The notes below the pieces were generated by a model. That model was not told where the DNA came from, did no database searches, and was given only the letters and a program-made list of their open reading frames with translations. A stretch of 64,000 bases of DNA, taken from contig NZ_BDBX01000038.1 in assembly GCF_001613205.1 (NCBI RefSeq), positions 1-64,000 of the forward strand. The letters run 5' to 3'. Origin of the DNA: Nocardia sienata NBRC 100364 (GTDB lineage: Bacteria > Actinomycetota > Actinomycetes > Mycobacteriales > Mycobacteriaceae). This document shows, piece after piece, positions 46,430-54,000 of the stretch. Position numbers and translations under genes: made by a program. Numbering within the stretch: position 1 is the stretch's first letter; every line of letters starts with the position of its first letter.

Positions 46430-46466
46430 GGCGTCGCGATCGGTCCGATCGCCGTTCCCCATCGGA

Positions 46467-46703
46467 TCACCAGGGCAGCGGCACCCACCGGTCGAAGAAC
46501 CAGAAGCCGTGGCCGTTCGGATGATTCGGACCCGGGTTGTTCTGGTGCTGGTCCCGGTGCGGCTGGTTCTGCTGCGGCTGGTTCCCGTGCTGGACCGGGC
46601 CCGGCTGTGCGCTCGCCGCGCCCGCGCCCAGGCCGATCATCCCGAGTCCGACACCGCCGACCACGGCCGCCTTCGCAAGCTTCGACTTCATCACCTTCGC
46701 CAT
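46467..46703 (-). CDS. Small secreted Pro/Gln/Asn/His-rich protein
   Basis: A 78-residue precursor with a Sec signal (KLAKAAVVGGVGLGMIGLG, then GAGAASA before cleavage). The mature 45 residues are disordered, rich in Pro, Gln, Asn and His, and end in an aromatic cap, FWFFDRWVPLPW. There are no cysteines. AGGAGG stands 11 bases before the ATG, so translation is credible despite the size. A PhoP-like triple repeat lies 103-131 bases upstream. The function is unknown; the tail could insert into or contact the envelope. Confidence 0.75.
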   Translation of the reverse strand: MAKVMKSKLAKAAVVGGVGLGMIGLGAGAASAQPGPVQHGNQPQQNQPHRDQHQNNPGPNHPNGHGFWFFDRWVPLPW

Positions 46704-46805
46704 TGCGAGATTTTCCTCCTCTGCGTGCGGCCTGACCCTCAGACCACCGGTCCGGGGCGATCCCCGCCCGGCAACGGCCATCCTGGGCAACCCGCCTCGA
46801 GGTGG

Positions 46806-46834
46806 GCTGCCAACGGCCTGCGAACTTCCTGGCA
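46806..46834 (-). promoter_or_regulatory. PhoP/MtrA-like triple direct repeat upstream of the 78-residue secreted-protein gene
   Basis: On the minus strand three 7-mers, TGCCAGG, TCGCAGG and TGGCAGC, are each separated by 4 bases (11-bp period). M. tuberculosis PhoP binds TCACAGC-N4-TCACAGC repeats, the same architecture. A promoter downstream of the box is not obvious. Confidence 0.5.
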
Positions 46835-46886
46835 ACCGCGAATCGCCCCGCTCCGGCGCAGGGAAACCGGTCCGGGCCGACCGGAC

Positions 46887-46915
46887 TCCCAGCTTCTTCC
46901 CAGCCGGCGCCCAGG
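46887..46915 (+). promoter_or_regulatory. PhoP/MtrA-like triple direct repeat upstream of the glycosyltransferase
   Basis: TCCCAGC, TCCCAGC and GCCCAGG are spaced by 4 bases each, on the plus strand, pointing to the glycosyltransferase and its leader frame. Spacing and consensus match the other two boxes. Confidence 0.55.
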
Positions 46916-46949
46916 GGGGGAAGGAGCAACGACGGCGATCGTGGAGCGC

Positions 46950-47012
46950 ATGACCGAGACTTCGAGCAGTTCCGACGGCGCCGGCCGTTCCGTGCGGGAG
47001 GTGGCGCCATGA
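46950..47012 (+). CDS. Candidate 20-residue leader peptide overlapping the glycosyltransferase start
   Basis: A short frame of 20 residues (Ser-rich MTETSSSSDGAGR, then SVREVAP) ends in TGA that overlaps the downstream ATG as ATGA. GGAG lies 4 bases before its start. Such overlaps usually mean translational coupling, so it may be a leader peptide for the glycosyltransferase. It could also be chance. Confidence 0.4.
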   Translation: MTETSSSSDGAGRSVREVAP

Positions 47013-49057
47013 CCACATTGATCACGCGCCGTCCGGCCCTCGCCCCGGCGGCGGCGCCCGTCCGGCGGAACATGCCCTGGGAGAAAATCGGCCTCGCGAT
47101 GCTGCTGCTGGGTACGGCGGCGGCCTATTTCTGCAATCTCACCGCCAACGGGTTCGCCAACTCGTTCTACGCGGCGGCCGTGCAATCCGGCGCGAAATCC
47201 TGGGAAGCGTTCTTCTTCGGCTCCTCGGACTGGTCCAACGCCATCACCGTCGACAAGACCCCGGCCGCGCTGTGGCCGATGGAGCTGTCTGCGCGATTGT
47301 TCGGATTCGGCAGCTGGAGCATGCTGGCGCCGCAGGTGCTGATGGCGGTCGCCGCGGTGGCGTTGCTGTGGGCGACGGTGCGGCGCTCGTTCGGCCCCGC
47401 CGCCGGGCTGCTGTCGGGCCTGGTGCTGGCGGTGACCCCGGTCGCCGCGCTGATGTTCCGGTTCAACAACCCCGATGCGCTGCTGGTCCTGCTCATGGTC
47501 GCGGCGGTCTGGGCGATGGCCCGGGCCGTCGAGGACGGACGCTGGCGCTGGCCGGTGCTGTGCGGCGTCTTCGTCGGATCGGGATTCCTGGCCAAACAGC
47601 TGCAGGTGATGCTGGTGCTACCTGCATTGGCTCTGGTCTACCTGTTCGCCGGACCGCCGCGGCTGGGCACCCGGATCGCGCAACTGTGTGCGGCGGGCGC
47701 GGCGATGGTGGCCGCGGCGGGCTGGTGGATTCTTCTCGCCCAGCTGTGGCCGGCGGATTCGCGGCCGTACTTCGGCGGATCGGAGCACAATTCGATCATC
47801 GAACTGACGCTGGGATACAACGGGCTCGACCGGCTGAGTTCCGCCGGTGGCGGGCCGGGCGGCGGCTTCGGCAGCGATGCCGGGATCGCGCGCCTGTTCG
47901 GTGCCTCGATCGGCGGCCAGATCGGCTGGCTGATCCCGGCGGCACTGATCCTGCTGGTCGCGGCGACTGTGGTGCGCGGCCGTGCGGTGCGCACCGATCG
48001 GCAGCGGGCGACCCTGCTGCTGTTCGGTGGGTGGGGGCTGGTCACCGGTGTGGTGTTCAGCTTCATGACCGGAACCTTCCACCAGTACTACACGGTGGCA
48101 CTGGCCCCGGCGGTCGCGGCGGTGACCGGTGCGGGCGGGGTTGCGATGTGGCGGGAACGCGACCGGCTGTGGGTGCGCTCGGTCCTCGCGGTGACCGTGG
48201 CACTCACAGCGGTGACCTCGTGGGTATTCCTGGGCCGGTCCGCGGAGTTCCTACCTTGGCTGCGCTGGGTGGTGCCGGCGGCCGGTGTGCTCGCCACGGT
48301 GGCCGTGCTGATCCGTGCACGGAAGGTTTCGGTGGTCGCGGCGCTGACGGCGCTGTTCGTCGGGCTGGCCGGTCCGGTCGCCTACACCGTCGACACCTTG
48401 GCCACGCCGCATACGGGTTCGATCGTGCTGGCCGGTCCGAGTACCGGCTCGGGTGGTATCGGCGGACCCGGAGGTCCGGGCAGAGGACCCGGCGGTATGG
48501 ACGGTGCTCCCGGCGGAGCGGATACCGCCCGGGGAGAGATGGGCACCACGCCGGGGGCCGCGGGTGAGGGGTCCGGGGACGCCGGCGCGATATCCGGGGG
48601 TTCCGGTGCCGCGTCCGCCGGAGCGGGAGGCGACGGTGCGGGCGGACGGCCCGACGGGCAGCAGAGTGCCGGTGCGGGCACACCGGGGCAGGGCGGCGGG
48701 GCCGGCCGCCAGAGCAGCGCGGCCGTCACCGCGCTGCTACAGCAGAACGCCGGGGCCTACACCTGGGCCGCGGCCACCGTGAGTTCGATGAATGCCGCGG
48801 GTTATCAGCTGGCCGCAGATGTGCCGGTGATGTCGATCGGCGGTTTCGGCGGCGGCGATCCGTCCCCCACGCTGGAACAGTTCCAGCAGTACGTGGCCGA
48901 CGGCGCGATCCACTACTTCGTCGCCGGTGGCCACGGTGGCGGACCGGGATCGGCATCGCAATCGGAGGCCTCGAAGATCGGCGGGTGGGTGCAGGAAAAC
49001 TTCACCGCCACCGAGGTCGACGGTGTCACCGTGTACGACCTCACGGCGATCGACTGA
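47009..49057 (+). CDS. Membrane glycosyltransferase of the YkcA/B (GT39, ArnT-like) family
   Basis: A 682-residue polyprenyl-phosphate-sugar-dependent transferase of the C-fold type. The first 455 residues hold about 11 membrane helices, the first outer loop with WSNAITVDKTPAALWP, and the RFNNPDALLVLLMV stretch. A Gly/Ala/Ser-rich linker (about 475-565) joins a C-terminal outer domain typical of YkcA/B proteins (AGYQLAADVPVMSIGGFGG and FQQYVADGAIHYFVAGG). It should add a sugar to a lipid, polymer or protein on the outer face; donor and acceptor are unknown. The usual companion YkcC-type dolichol-phosphate-sugar synthase is not adjacent. GGGAGG precedes the ATG. Confidence 0.85.
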   Translation: MTTLITRRPALAPAAAPVRRNMPWEKIGLAMLLLGTAAAYFCNLTANGFANSFYAAAVQSGAKSWEAFFFGSSDWSNAITVDKTPAALWPMELSARLFGFGSWSMLAPQVLMAVAAVALLWATVRRSFGPAAGLLSGLVLAVTPVAALMFRFNNPDALLVLLMVAAVWAMARAVEDGRWRWPVLCGVFVGSGFLAKQLQVMLVLPALALVYLFAGPPRLGTRIAQLCAAGAAMVAAAGWWILLAQLWPADSRPYFGGSEHNSIIELTLGYNGLDRLSSAGGGPGGGFGSDAGIARLFGASIGGQIGWLIPAALILLVAATVVRGRAVRTDRQRATLLLFGGWGLVTGVVFSFMTGTFHQYYTVALAPAVAAVTGAGGVAMWRERDRLWVRSVLAVTVALTAVTSWVFLGRSAEFLPWLRWVVPAAGVLATVAVLIRARKVSVVAALTALFVGLAGPVAYTVDTLATPHTGSIVLAGPSTGSGGIGGPGGPGRGPGGMDGAPGGADTARGEMGTTPGAAGEGSGDAGAISGGSGAASAGAGGDGAGGRPDGQQSAGAGTPGQGGGAGRQSSAAVTALLQQNAGAYTWAAATVSSMNAAGYQLAADVPVMSIGGFGGGDPSPTLEQFQQYVADGAIHYFVAGGHGGGPGSASQSEASKIGGWVQENFTATEVDGVTVYDLTAID

Positions 49058-49108
49058 CACCGGCAGGCCGAGGGTCGCGTGGCCCGCCGGGTGGTGAACC
49101 CGGCGCGC

Positions 49109-49137
49109 ACACAGCCGATTCGCAGGAGATTCGCAGC
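49109..49137 (+). promoter_or_regulatory. PhoP/MtrA-like triple direct repeat upstream of the dioxygenase-like lipoprotein gene
   Basis: ACACAGC, TCGCAGG and TCGCAGC are each separated by 4 bases; the last two lie in a perfect 9-bp direct repeat, GATTCGCAG. The box ends about 10 bases upstream of the expected -35 of the TAGCGT promoter, the normal place for an activator of the OmpR/PhoB class. Confidence 0.6.
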
Positions 49138-49168
49138 CGAGTGTGAGTTTCCCGGGCCGCGCCGGCTC

Positions 49169-49174
49169 TAGCGT
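49169..49174 (+). promoter_or_regulatory. -10 box of the dioxygenase-like lipoprotein gene
   Basis: TAGCGT lies 32 bases after the direct-repeat box and 60 bases before the ATG. No good -35 is present, consistent with activator dependence. Confidence 0.45.
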
Positions 49175-49233
49175 GTGAACGGTTCGACCCGCGAGCGCGC
49201 GGGCGAACCGTCGAAGCGAAGGAGTCTGCGCGG

Positions 49234-50271
49234 ATGAACGAGTCGGTAGCGGAGAGCCGCCGCCGGGTGAGCCGGCGGCGTGCGCTCGCCCTGGGCGGAA
49301 CCCTGAGTATGGGAGCATTGCTCGCCGCCGCCTGCGGTGACGATCGGGCGGCGACCGATTCCGGTGCCACTGCCACGCCGGATCCGAATGCCGGGGGCAG
49401 CGAGCTCGAGCGGCTGCTGGGCACGGCGCCGACCTGCGTGCTCACCTCGACGGCGATCGTCGGACCGTACTGGTTCGATGTGGACGACATCCGGGCGGAT
49501 ATCCGGGAGGACCGGCCGGGGACACCGCTTCGATTGGCGTTGCGGGTACAGGATGTCTCCCAGTGTTCCGCCGGTGGCACGGCGGCACCGGTGGCGAACG
49601 CGATAGTCGAACTATGGCATTGCGACGCGGGCGGGGTCTATTCCGGTTTCGAACAGAGTTCGGTGGCCGCCGGTAGCGGAACGGGAGCCGGCGAGCCGCC
49701 GGCCGGTGCGCCTCCCACGGGACTGCCGCCCGCGGGCGGTCCGCCGATGGGCCGGCCCCCGGCGGGCGGCCCGCGGCCGGGACGGCCGGACGGCGGTATG
49801 CCCGAGGGTGAGCCGCCCGCCGGTGCGCCCGGTGGACCGCCGCCCGGCGCAATGCCGGGAGATCAGGTGGAGGGCACCGGTTCCGGTGGTTCTTCGGACG
49901 GTTCCTACAGCACGGGCGACGCGGAGTCGGCGACCACCGACGACGGAACCTATCTGCGTGGCGCGCAGCCCACCGGCGCGGACGGGATCGCCTACTTCAC
50001 CACGATCTTCCCGGGCTGGTACACCGGCCGGACCACCCATATCCATGTGAAGGTGCACATCGACAAGAAGACGGTCCTGACCACCCAGCTCTACTTCGAC
50101 GACGAGACCAAGAAAGCGGTGTACGCCACCGCGCCCTACACCGACCATCCCGGATGGGCGGACAACACCCAGAACTCCGCCGATTTCGTCTTCGACGAGT
50201 CCGGGATGTTCGCGATCGGGCGGCAGGACGACACCTACCTCGCTGCGATCAATCTCGGTATCGACCGCTGA
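49234..50271 (+). CDS. Tat-exported lipoprotein related to intradiol ring-cleavage dioxygenases
   Basis: A 345-residue precursor with a twin-arginine signal (SRRRALALGG) and lipobox ending LLAAAC (Cys34). The catalytic core shows IVGPYWFD, VELWHCDAGGVYSGF and FPGWYTGRTTHIHVKV, which supply the Tyr, Tyr, His and His iron ligands of the family. Between the second and third motif is a Pro/Gly-rich insertion of about 70 residues (about 155-225). It probably binds iron outside the membrane; a catechol-type substrate is possible but not shown. Good ribosome site AAGGAG. Upstream is a PhoP-like box. Confidence 0.85.
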   Translation: MNESVAESRRRVSRRRALALGGTLSMGALLAAACGDDRAATDSGATATPDPNAGGSELERLLGTAPTCVLTSTAIVGPYWFDVDDIRADIREDRPGTPLRLALRVQDVSQCSAGGTAAPVANAIVELWHCDAGGVYSGFEQSSVAAGSGTGAGEPPAGAPPTGLPPAGGPPMGRPPAGGPRPGRPDGGMPEGEPPAGAPGGPPPGAMPGDQVEGTGSGGSSDGSYSTGDAESATTDDGTYLRGAQPTGADGIAYFTTIFPGWYTGRTTHIHVKVHIDKKTVLTTQLYFDDETKKAVYATAPYTDHPGWADNTQNSADFVFDESGMFAIGRQDDTYLAAINLGIDR

Positions 50272-50290
50272 TCTGCGGCGCGGCGGCGGA

Positions 50291-52621
50291 TCACGCCCGG
50301 CCCGGGGAGAGCGAACGATCGGCGGCCGCCTCGATATCGGCCTCGCTCAGCAGGACGGTCGCAGCGGCCGGCCCCAGCGGTACGAAACAGTCCGCGCTGG
50401 TGACCCGGGTCAGCGTGCCGGTGAAGCCGGCGTCCACCAGTGTCGCGCACACTGATTCGGAGACCCCGCCGCTGCGCCGGGTCTCGTCGGCGACCAGGAC
50501 ACGCCCGGTCGCCTCGGCGTGCTGGATCAGGTCGGCGTGCGGGAGCGGGGCGAGCCAGCGCAGATCGAGGACACGGGCACCGATGCCGCGCCGCGCGAGG
50601 CGGCGGGCCACGCGCAGGCTCATCGGGACCGTATTGGCGAAGGCGACGATCGTCAGGTCGGTTCCGGCGCCGTAGACGCGGGCCCGGCCGATCGGCGCAG
50701 AGACAGTTTCCGAGCCGGCTGCCGCCCACTGCCCGTCGTCGGGTTCGTACAGGTCGCGGGTGTGGTATAGCGCGATGGGTTCCAGGAAGAGACAGACCCG
50801 TCCGTCCGCGCGGGCGGCGGCGACGCAGGTGCGCAGCGCAGCCGCGGCGTCATCCGGCCGCGCCGGTGACGCGACGATCACACCCGGTATATCGCGCAGC
50901 GCGGCAACGGAATTGTCGTTGTGGAAGTGCCCGCCGAAACCGCGCTGGTAGGCGTAGCCGGCGATACGCACCACCATGGGATTGCGGTAACGGCCGGCCG
51001 AGAAGAAGGACAGGGTCGCCGCCTCGCCGCGTAATTGGTCCAGCGCATTGTGCACGTAGGCCAGGTACTGGATTTCCGGAATCGGTACGAACCCTGCGAG
51101 GCCGGCGCCCAGTGCCGTGCCGAGGATGCTCTGCTCGTCGAGCAGGGTATCGAACACCCGCCGGGGCCCGAACCGTTTGCGCAGTCCTCTGGTCACGCCG
51201 TAGACGCCACCTTTGCGGGCGACATCCTCGCCGAAGACCAGGACATGGGGGTCGCGGGCGAGCAGGTCGGCGAGGGTGCGGTTGATCGCCTGCGCCAGGG
51301 TCTGCGCGGGCGCTTCCGGTGCGGCGGCCGCCCCGGCCGGGGCCTCCGTGGCCAGATCACCCTCGATTTCGACGACTCGGCCGATCCGGTGAACGGGGCC
51401 CGGCGGCCGATCGTCTCGGCGGGCGCGGGGCTTCGCTGCCGGTGGGGGCGCGGGGGAGGATTCGGCGGATTTCTGCGCGCGCGAATCGAGGTGCGGGAGG
51501 TCGTCACGAGCGAGGTTCGCACGGTCGGCGGCCAGCGGTGCGGATACCGCTTCCGCGGTGGCGAGTTTCGGTTCGGCGCATACCTCGTATGCGGTCGCGA
51601 CCACTTGCTCGGCGAGGCGGTCGTAGCGGTCGAGTAGCTCGCGCGGAGTACAGATACCGGCGGTGATCAGGTCTCGCGCGGTCGCGGTGACCGGATCGCG
51701 GGCCAGGCCGGCTTCGATCGCGGCCGGGTCACGATAGGCGTTTTCCACATCGGAGCCGGCGTGTCCGAACAGTCGCACCGTGCGCAGGTGCAGGAATGCC
51801 GGGCGGCGCTGCGCGCGTACCCAGTCCACCGCCGCCACGGCGCGCTCCACCGCGTCGGACAGAACGCAGCCGTCGGCCGCGAACCAGCGCAGGCCCGGCC
51901 GGTGGCCGTAGGCGTGCTCGATCCAATCGGGCGGGGTGGGCACACTGATCCCGATCCCGTTGTCCTCGCAGACGAACAGGACCGGGAGCGGAACCCCGAG
52001 ATGGGCGGTGTGGACGGCGGCGTTGATCGCACCCGTCGCGGTCGAATGGTTGGCCGAGGCATCTCCGAAACTGCAGAGCACTACCGCATCCGACGGCCAC
52101 GGACAGGCCACTCCGAGCCGGTCGGCGCGCTCGAGCGCGAACGCGAGCCCGACCGCGCGCGGCAGTTGCGAGGCGATGGTGGAAGTCTGCGGGATGATAT
52201 TCGCCACCGCGCTACCGAACACTTTGTGCCGGCCCCCGGAGATGGGGTCGGCCGCCGCGGCCACCACGCCGAGCAGGATGTCACGCACCGGGTCTGCCAC
52301 TCCGGCCCGGCGGGCGCGATGGACGAAGAATGCGCCCGAACGGTAATGCGGCAGTACCGGATCGGTGACGCGGCTCGCCGCAGCCAGCGCGACATTGCCC
52401 TCGTGCCCCGACGAACCGATGCTGTAGAAGCCCCGCCCGTTCGCCCCCAGCCGCCGCGCGGCGAGATCGGCCTGCCGGCTCAGCACCTGCGCCTCGAACA
52501 ACTCCACGAAGTCCCGCCCGGTGAACCCGGGAGGCAGGTTCTGCTCGGGCAGGGGCGACGCGGGGGCGTGCAGCGCCGTGATCTCCGCGCGGAACCGTTG
52601 GTCGGGATCCTGGATACTCAC
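50291..52621 (-). CDS. Fused alpha-beta E1 component of a 2-oxoacid dehydrogenase, orphan
   Basis: A 776-residue thiamine-diphosphate enzyme with E1-alpha (about 1-370) and E1-beta (about 450-776) on one chain, joined by a charged, Ala/Pro-rich linker. The alpha part has GFYSIGSSGHEGN, the ThDP motif as FGDASANHSTATGA and CEDNGIGIS (GDA and DN in place of the usual GDG and NN). The beta part has VFGEDVARKGGVYGVTRGL, SILGTALGAGLAG, EIQYLAYVHNALDQ and VADETRRSGG. It likely decarboxylates branched-chain 2-oxoacids or pyruvate, but no E2 or E3 gene is adjacent. GTG 52621 is set by a leaderless -10. Confidence 0.85.
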   Translation of the reverse strand: MSIQDPDQRFRAEITALHAPASPLPEQNLPPGFTGRDFVELFEAQVLSRQADLAARRLGANGRGFYSIGSSGHEGNVALAAASRVTDPVLPHYRSGAFFVHRARRAGVADPVRDILLGVVAAAADPISGGRHKVFGSAVANIIPQTSTIASQLPRAVGLAFALERADRLGVACPWPSDAVVLCSFGDASANHSTATGAINAAVHTAHLGVPLPVLFVCEDNGIGISVPTPPDWIEHAYGHRPGLRWFAADGCVLSDAVERAVAAVDWVRAQRRPAFLHLRTVRLFGHAGSDVENAYRDPAAIEAGLARDPVTATARDLITAGICTPRELLDRYDRLAEQVVATAYEVCAEPKLATAEAVSAPLAADRANLARDDLPHLDSRAQKSAESSPAPPPAAKPRARRDDRPPGPVHRIGRVVEIEGDLATEAPAGAAAAPEAPAQTLAQAINRTLADLLARDPHVLVFGEDVARKGGVYGVTRGLRKRFGPRRVFDTLLDEQSILGTALGAGLAGFVPIPEIQYLAYVHNALDQLRGEAATLSFFSAGRYRNPMVVRIAGYAYQRGFGGHFHNDNSVAALRDIPGVIVASPARPDDAAAALRTCVAAARADGRVCLFLEPIALYHTRDLYEPDDGQWAAAGSETVSAPIGRARVYGAGTDLTIVAFANTVPMSLRVARRLARRGIGARVLDLRWLAPLPHADLIQHAEATGRVLVADETRRSGGVSESVCATLVDAGFTGTLTRVTSADCFVPLGPAAATVLLSEADIEAAADRSLSPGRA

Positions 52622-52628
52622 CGTGATC

Positions 52629-52634
52629 AGCCTA
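52629..52634 (-). promoter_or_regulatory. Leaderless -10 of the fused E1 gene
   Basis: On the minus strand TAGGCT, seven bases, then GTG. It fixes the start within a much longer open frame. Confidence 0.5.
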
Positions 52635-52793
52635 AGCGCGACAGTGGTGATCTGGTGGCGAAGCGAGCCGGCCTCGTGTCGTGCAGCGGGATCGGGCCGG
52701 CCCGGGGCGTTCAGGAGGTGCGATGGGGTGGACCTCGCGGCGTATCCGACAAGGCCGTCCTCGTGTCGCCCGCGGTGCTCGATTCCTCGCCGA

Positions 52794-53360
52794 TCACTCG
52801 AATCGGACGGTGTCGAGCATGCGTTGTGCTGCGGTCTCCGGATCGGTGGAGGAGGCCAGCGGTGAGGTCTCCAGGGCGCCTTCGCGCCACAGCGAGGCGA
52901 AACCGTGGACGAGGGACCAGGCGGCGAGCTGGACGGCCTGCTGATCGACACTTGGCGCACCGGTGCGGCCATCGACGACACTCGAACGCAACGCAGCGCT
53001 CGAACGAGCACGCGCGGCGACCAGTTCCGCGTCCTCGGTGCGCAGCAACCGGCGACGGAACATGACGTCGAAATGGCCTGGATATCGTAGGGCGAACCGG
53101 ATATAGGCGACCGCGGCCGCGCGGGCGTCGGAGGTGGCTTCCAATTCGGCGGCCAGCAGTCCGAATCCCTCGGCTGCCAGCGCGGTCAACAGCCCGGCGC
53201 GGTCACCGAAATGATGGGCCGGCGCGGCATGGGATACGCCCGCCCGGCGGGCCAGTGCGCGCAGGGACACTGCGTCGATACCGTCGGCCGCTATCTGCTC
53301 GGCGGCGGCGGCGAGCATCGCGGCCCGCAGATCGCCGTGGTGGTATCCGGTTTTCGCCAT
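52794..53360 (-). CDS. TetR-family regulator
   Basis: A 188-residue repressor with an N-terminal helix-turn-helix (YHHGDLRAAMLAAAAEQI, then VSLRALARRAGVSHAAPAHHF) and a C-terminal ligand domain of the TetR_C_13-like sort (AYIRFALRYPGHFDVMF). I chose the ATG with AAGGA about 9 bases upstream. It is divergent from a DoxX gene, whose promoter is bracketed by an inverted repeat, so DoxX is its likely target. The inducer is unknown. Confidence 0.87.
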   Translation of the reverse strand: MAKTGYHHGDLRAAMLAAAAEQIAADGIDAVSLRALARRAGVSHAAPAHHFGDRAGLLTALAAEGFGLLAAELEATSDARAAAVAYIRFALRYPGHFDVMFRRRLLRTEDAELVAARARSSAALRSSVVDGRTGAPSVDQQAVQLAAWSLVHGFASLWREGALETSPLASSTDPETAAQRMLDTVRFE

Positions 53361-53379
53361 AAGAGCGATCCTTGCCCAC

Positions 53380-53434
53380 AATCTTGCCATTGACAAGTTC
53401 TGGCGCGCCAACCTATCTTTTCGTTGTCAAGATT
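53380..53434 (+). promoter_or_regulatory. doxX promoter bracketed by an inverted repeat (TetR operator)
   Basis: TTGACA (53390-53395), a 17-bp spacer and CTATCT (53413-53418) form the best sigma-A promoter in the window. AATCTTG (53380-53386) and CAAGATT (53428-53434) form a perfect inverted repeat around it, and further CAAG/CTTG half-sites overlap the -35 and the start region. This is a strong candidate for repression by the divergent TetR protein. Confidence 0.65.
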
Positions 53435-53452
53435 CGCTCGTCGGGAGGTTCA

Positions 53453-53890
53453 ATGGCCCCGCTCATCACTCTTGTCGTTGTCGCCGGGCTCGTCCGGCTC
53501 CTCGGCCGGGCATTCGATCTGGAATGGCTCGACTCCTGGCCGCACGCGACCGCGCTGGGCCTCGCGGCCATGTTCCTGCTCACCGCGAGCGCGCATTTCC
53601 AGCAGCCACGGCGTGACGGGTTGATCGCCATGGTCCCGCCGCGGTTGCCCGCGGCGCCCGCGCTGGTCACGCTCACCGGCATCCTCGAACTGGCCGGCGC
53701 GATCGGACTGCTCGTACCCGCCACCTCGCGGTTCGCCGCCGCGGCACTGCTGGTCCTGCTGCTGATCATGTTCCCGGCCAATGTGCGTGCCGCCCGGGCG
53801 GGTCTCGGCATCAAGACGATGCCGCTACCGCTGCGCACCCTGGTTCAGGTTTTCTTCATCGGCGCTTGCGCGATGGTCGTGGTCGCGTGA
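53453..53890 (+). CDS. DoxX-family membrane protein
   Basis: A 145-residue protein with four membrane helices (about 3-20, 35-50, 70-100, 122-143) and the DoxX core AALLVLLLIMFPANVRAA. DoxX proteins are linked to membrane redox balance and to resistance to oxidative or electrophilic stress. GGGAGG precedes the ATG. It is divergent from a TetR gene and likely controlled by it. Confidence 0.86.
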   Translation: MAPLITLVVVAGLVRLLGRAFDLEWLDSWPHATALGLAAMFLLTASAHFQQPRRDGLIAMVPPRLPAAPALVTLTGILELAGAIGLLVPATSRFAAAALLVLLLIMFPANVRAARAGLGIKTMPLPLRTLVQVFFIGACAMVVVA

Positions 53891-54000
53891 AACGCTCCGC
53901 CGCGCCGGGCGGTGCTGCAGCGCCCGGTTGCGCGGCACGCGGCCCCACAGCCACCGGTTCCGCGGCTCGCACGCAACCGCCGGCTACCGTCGAACCGCGA

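Noticed and set aside
53891..54000. CCGGGCG/CGCCCGG stem between doxX and pgl as a terminator
   Set aside because: The stem is only 7 bp with a 9-base loop in very GC-rich DNA, where such pairs arise often.
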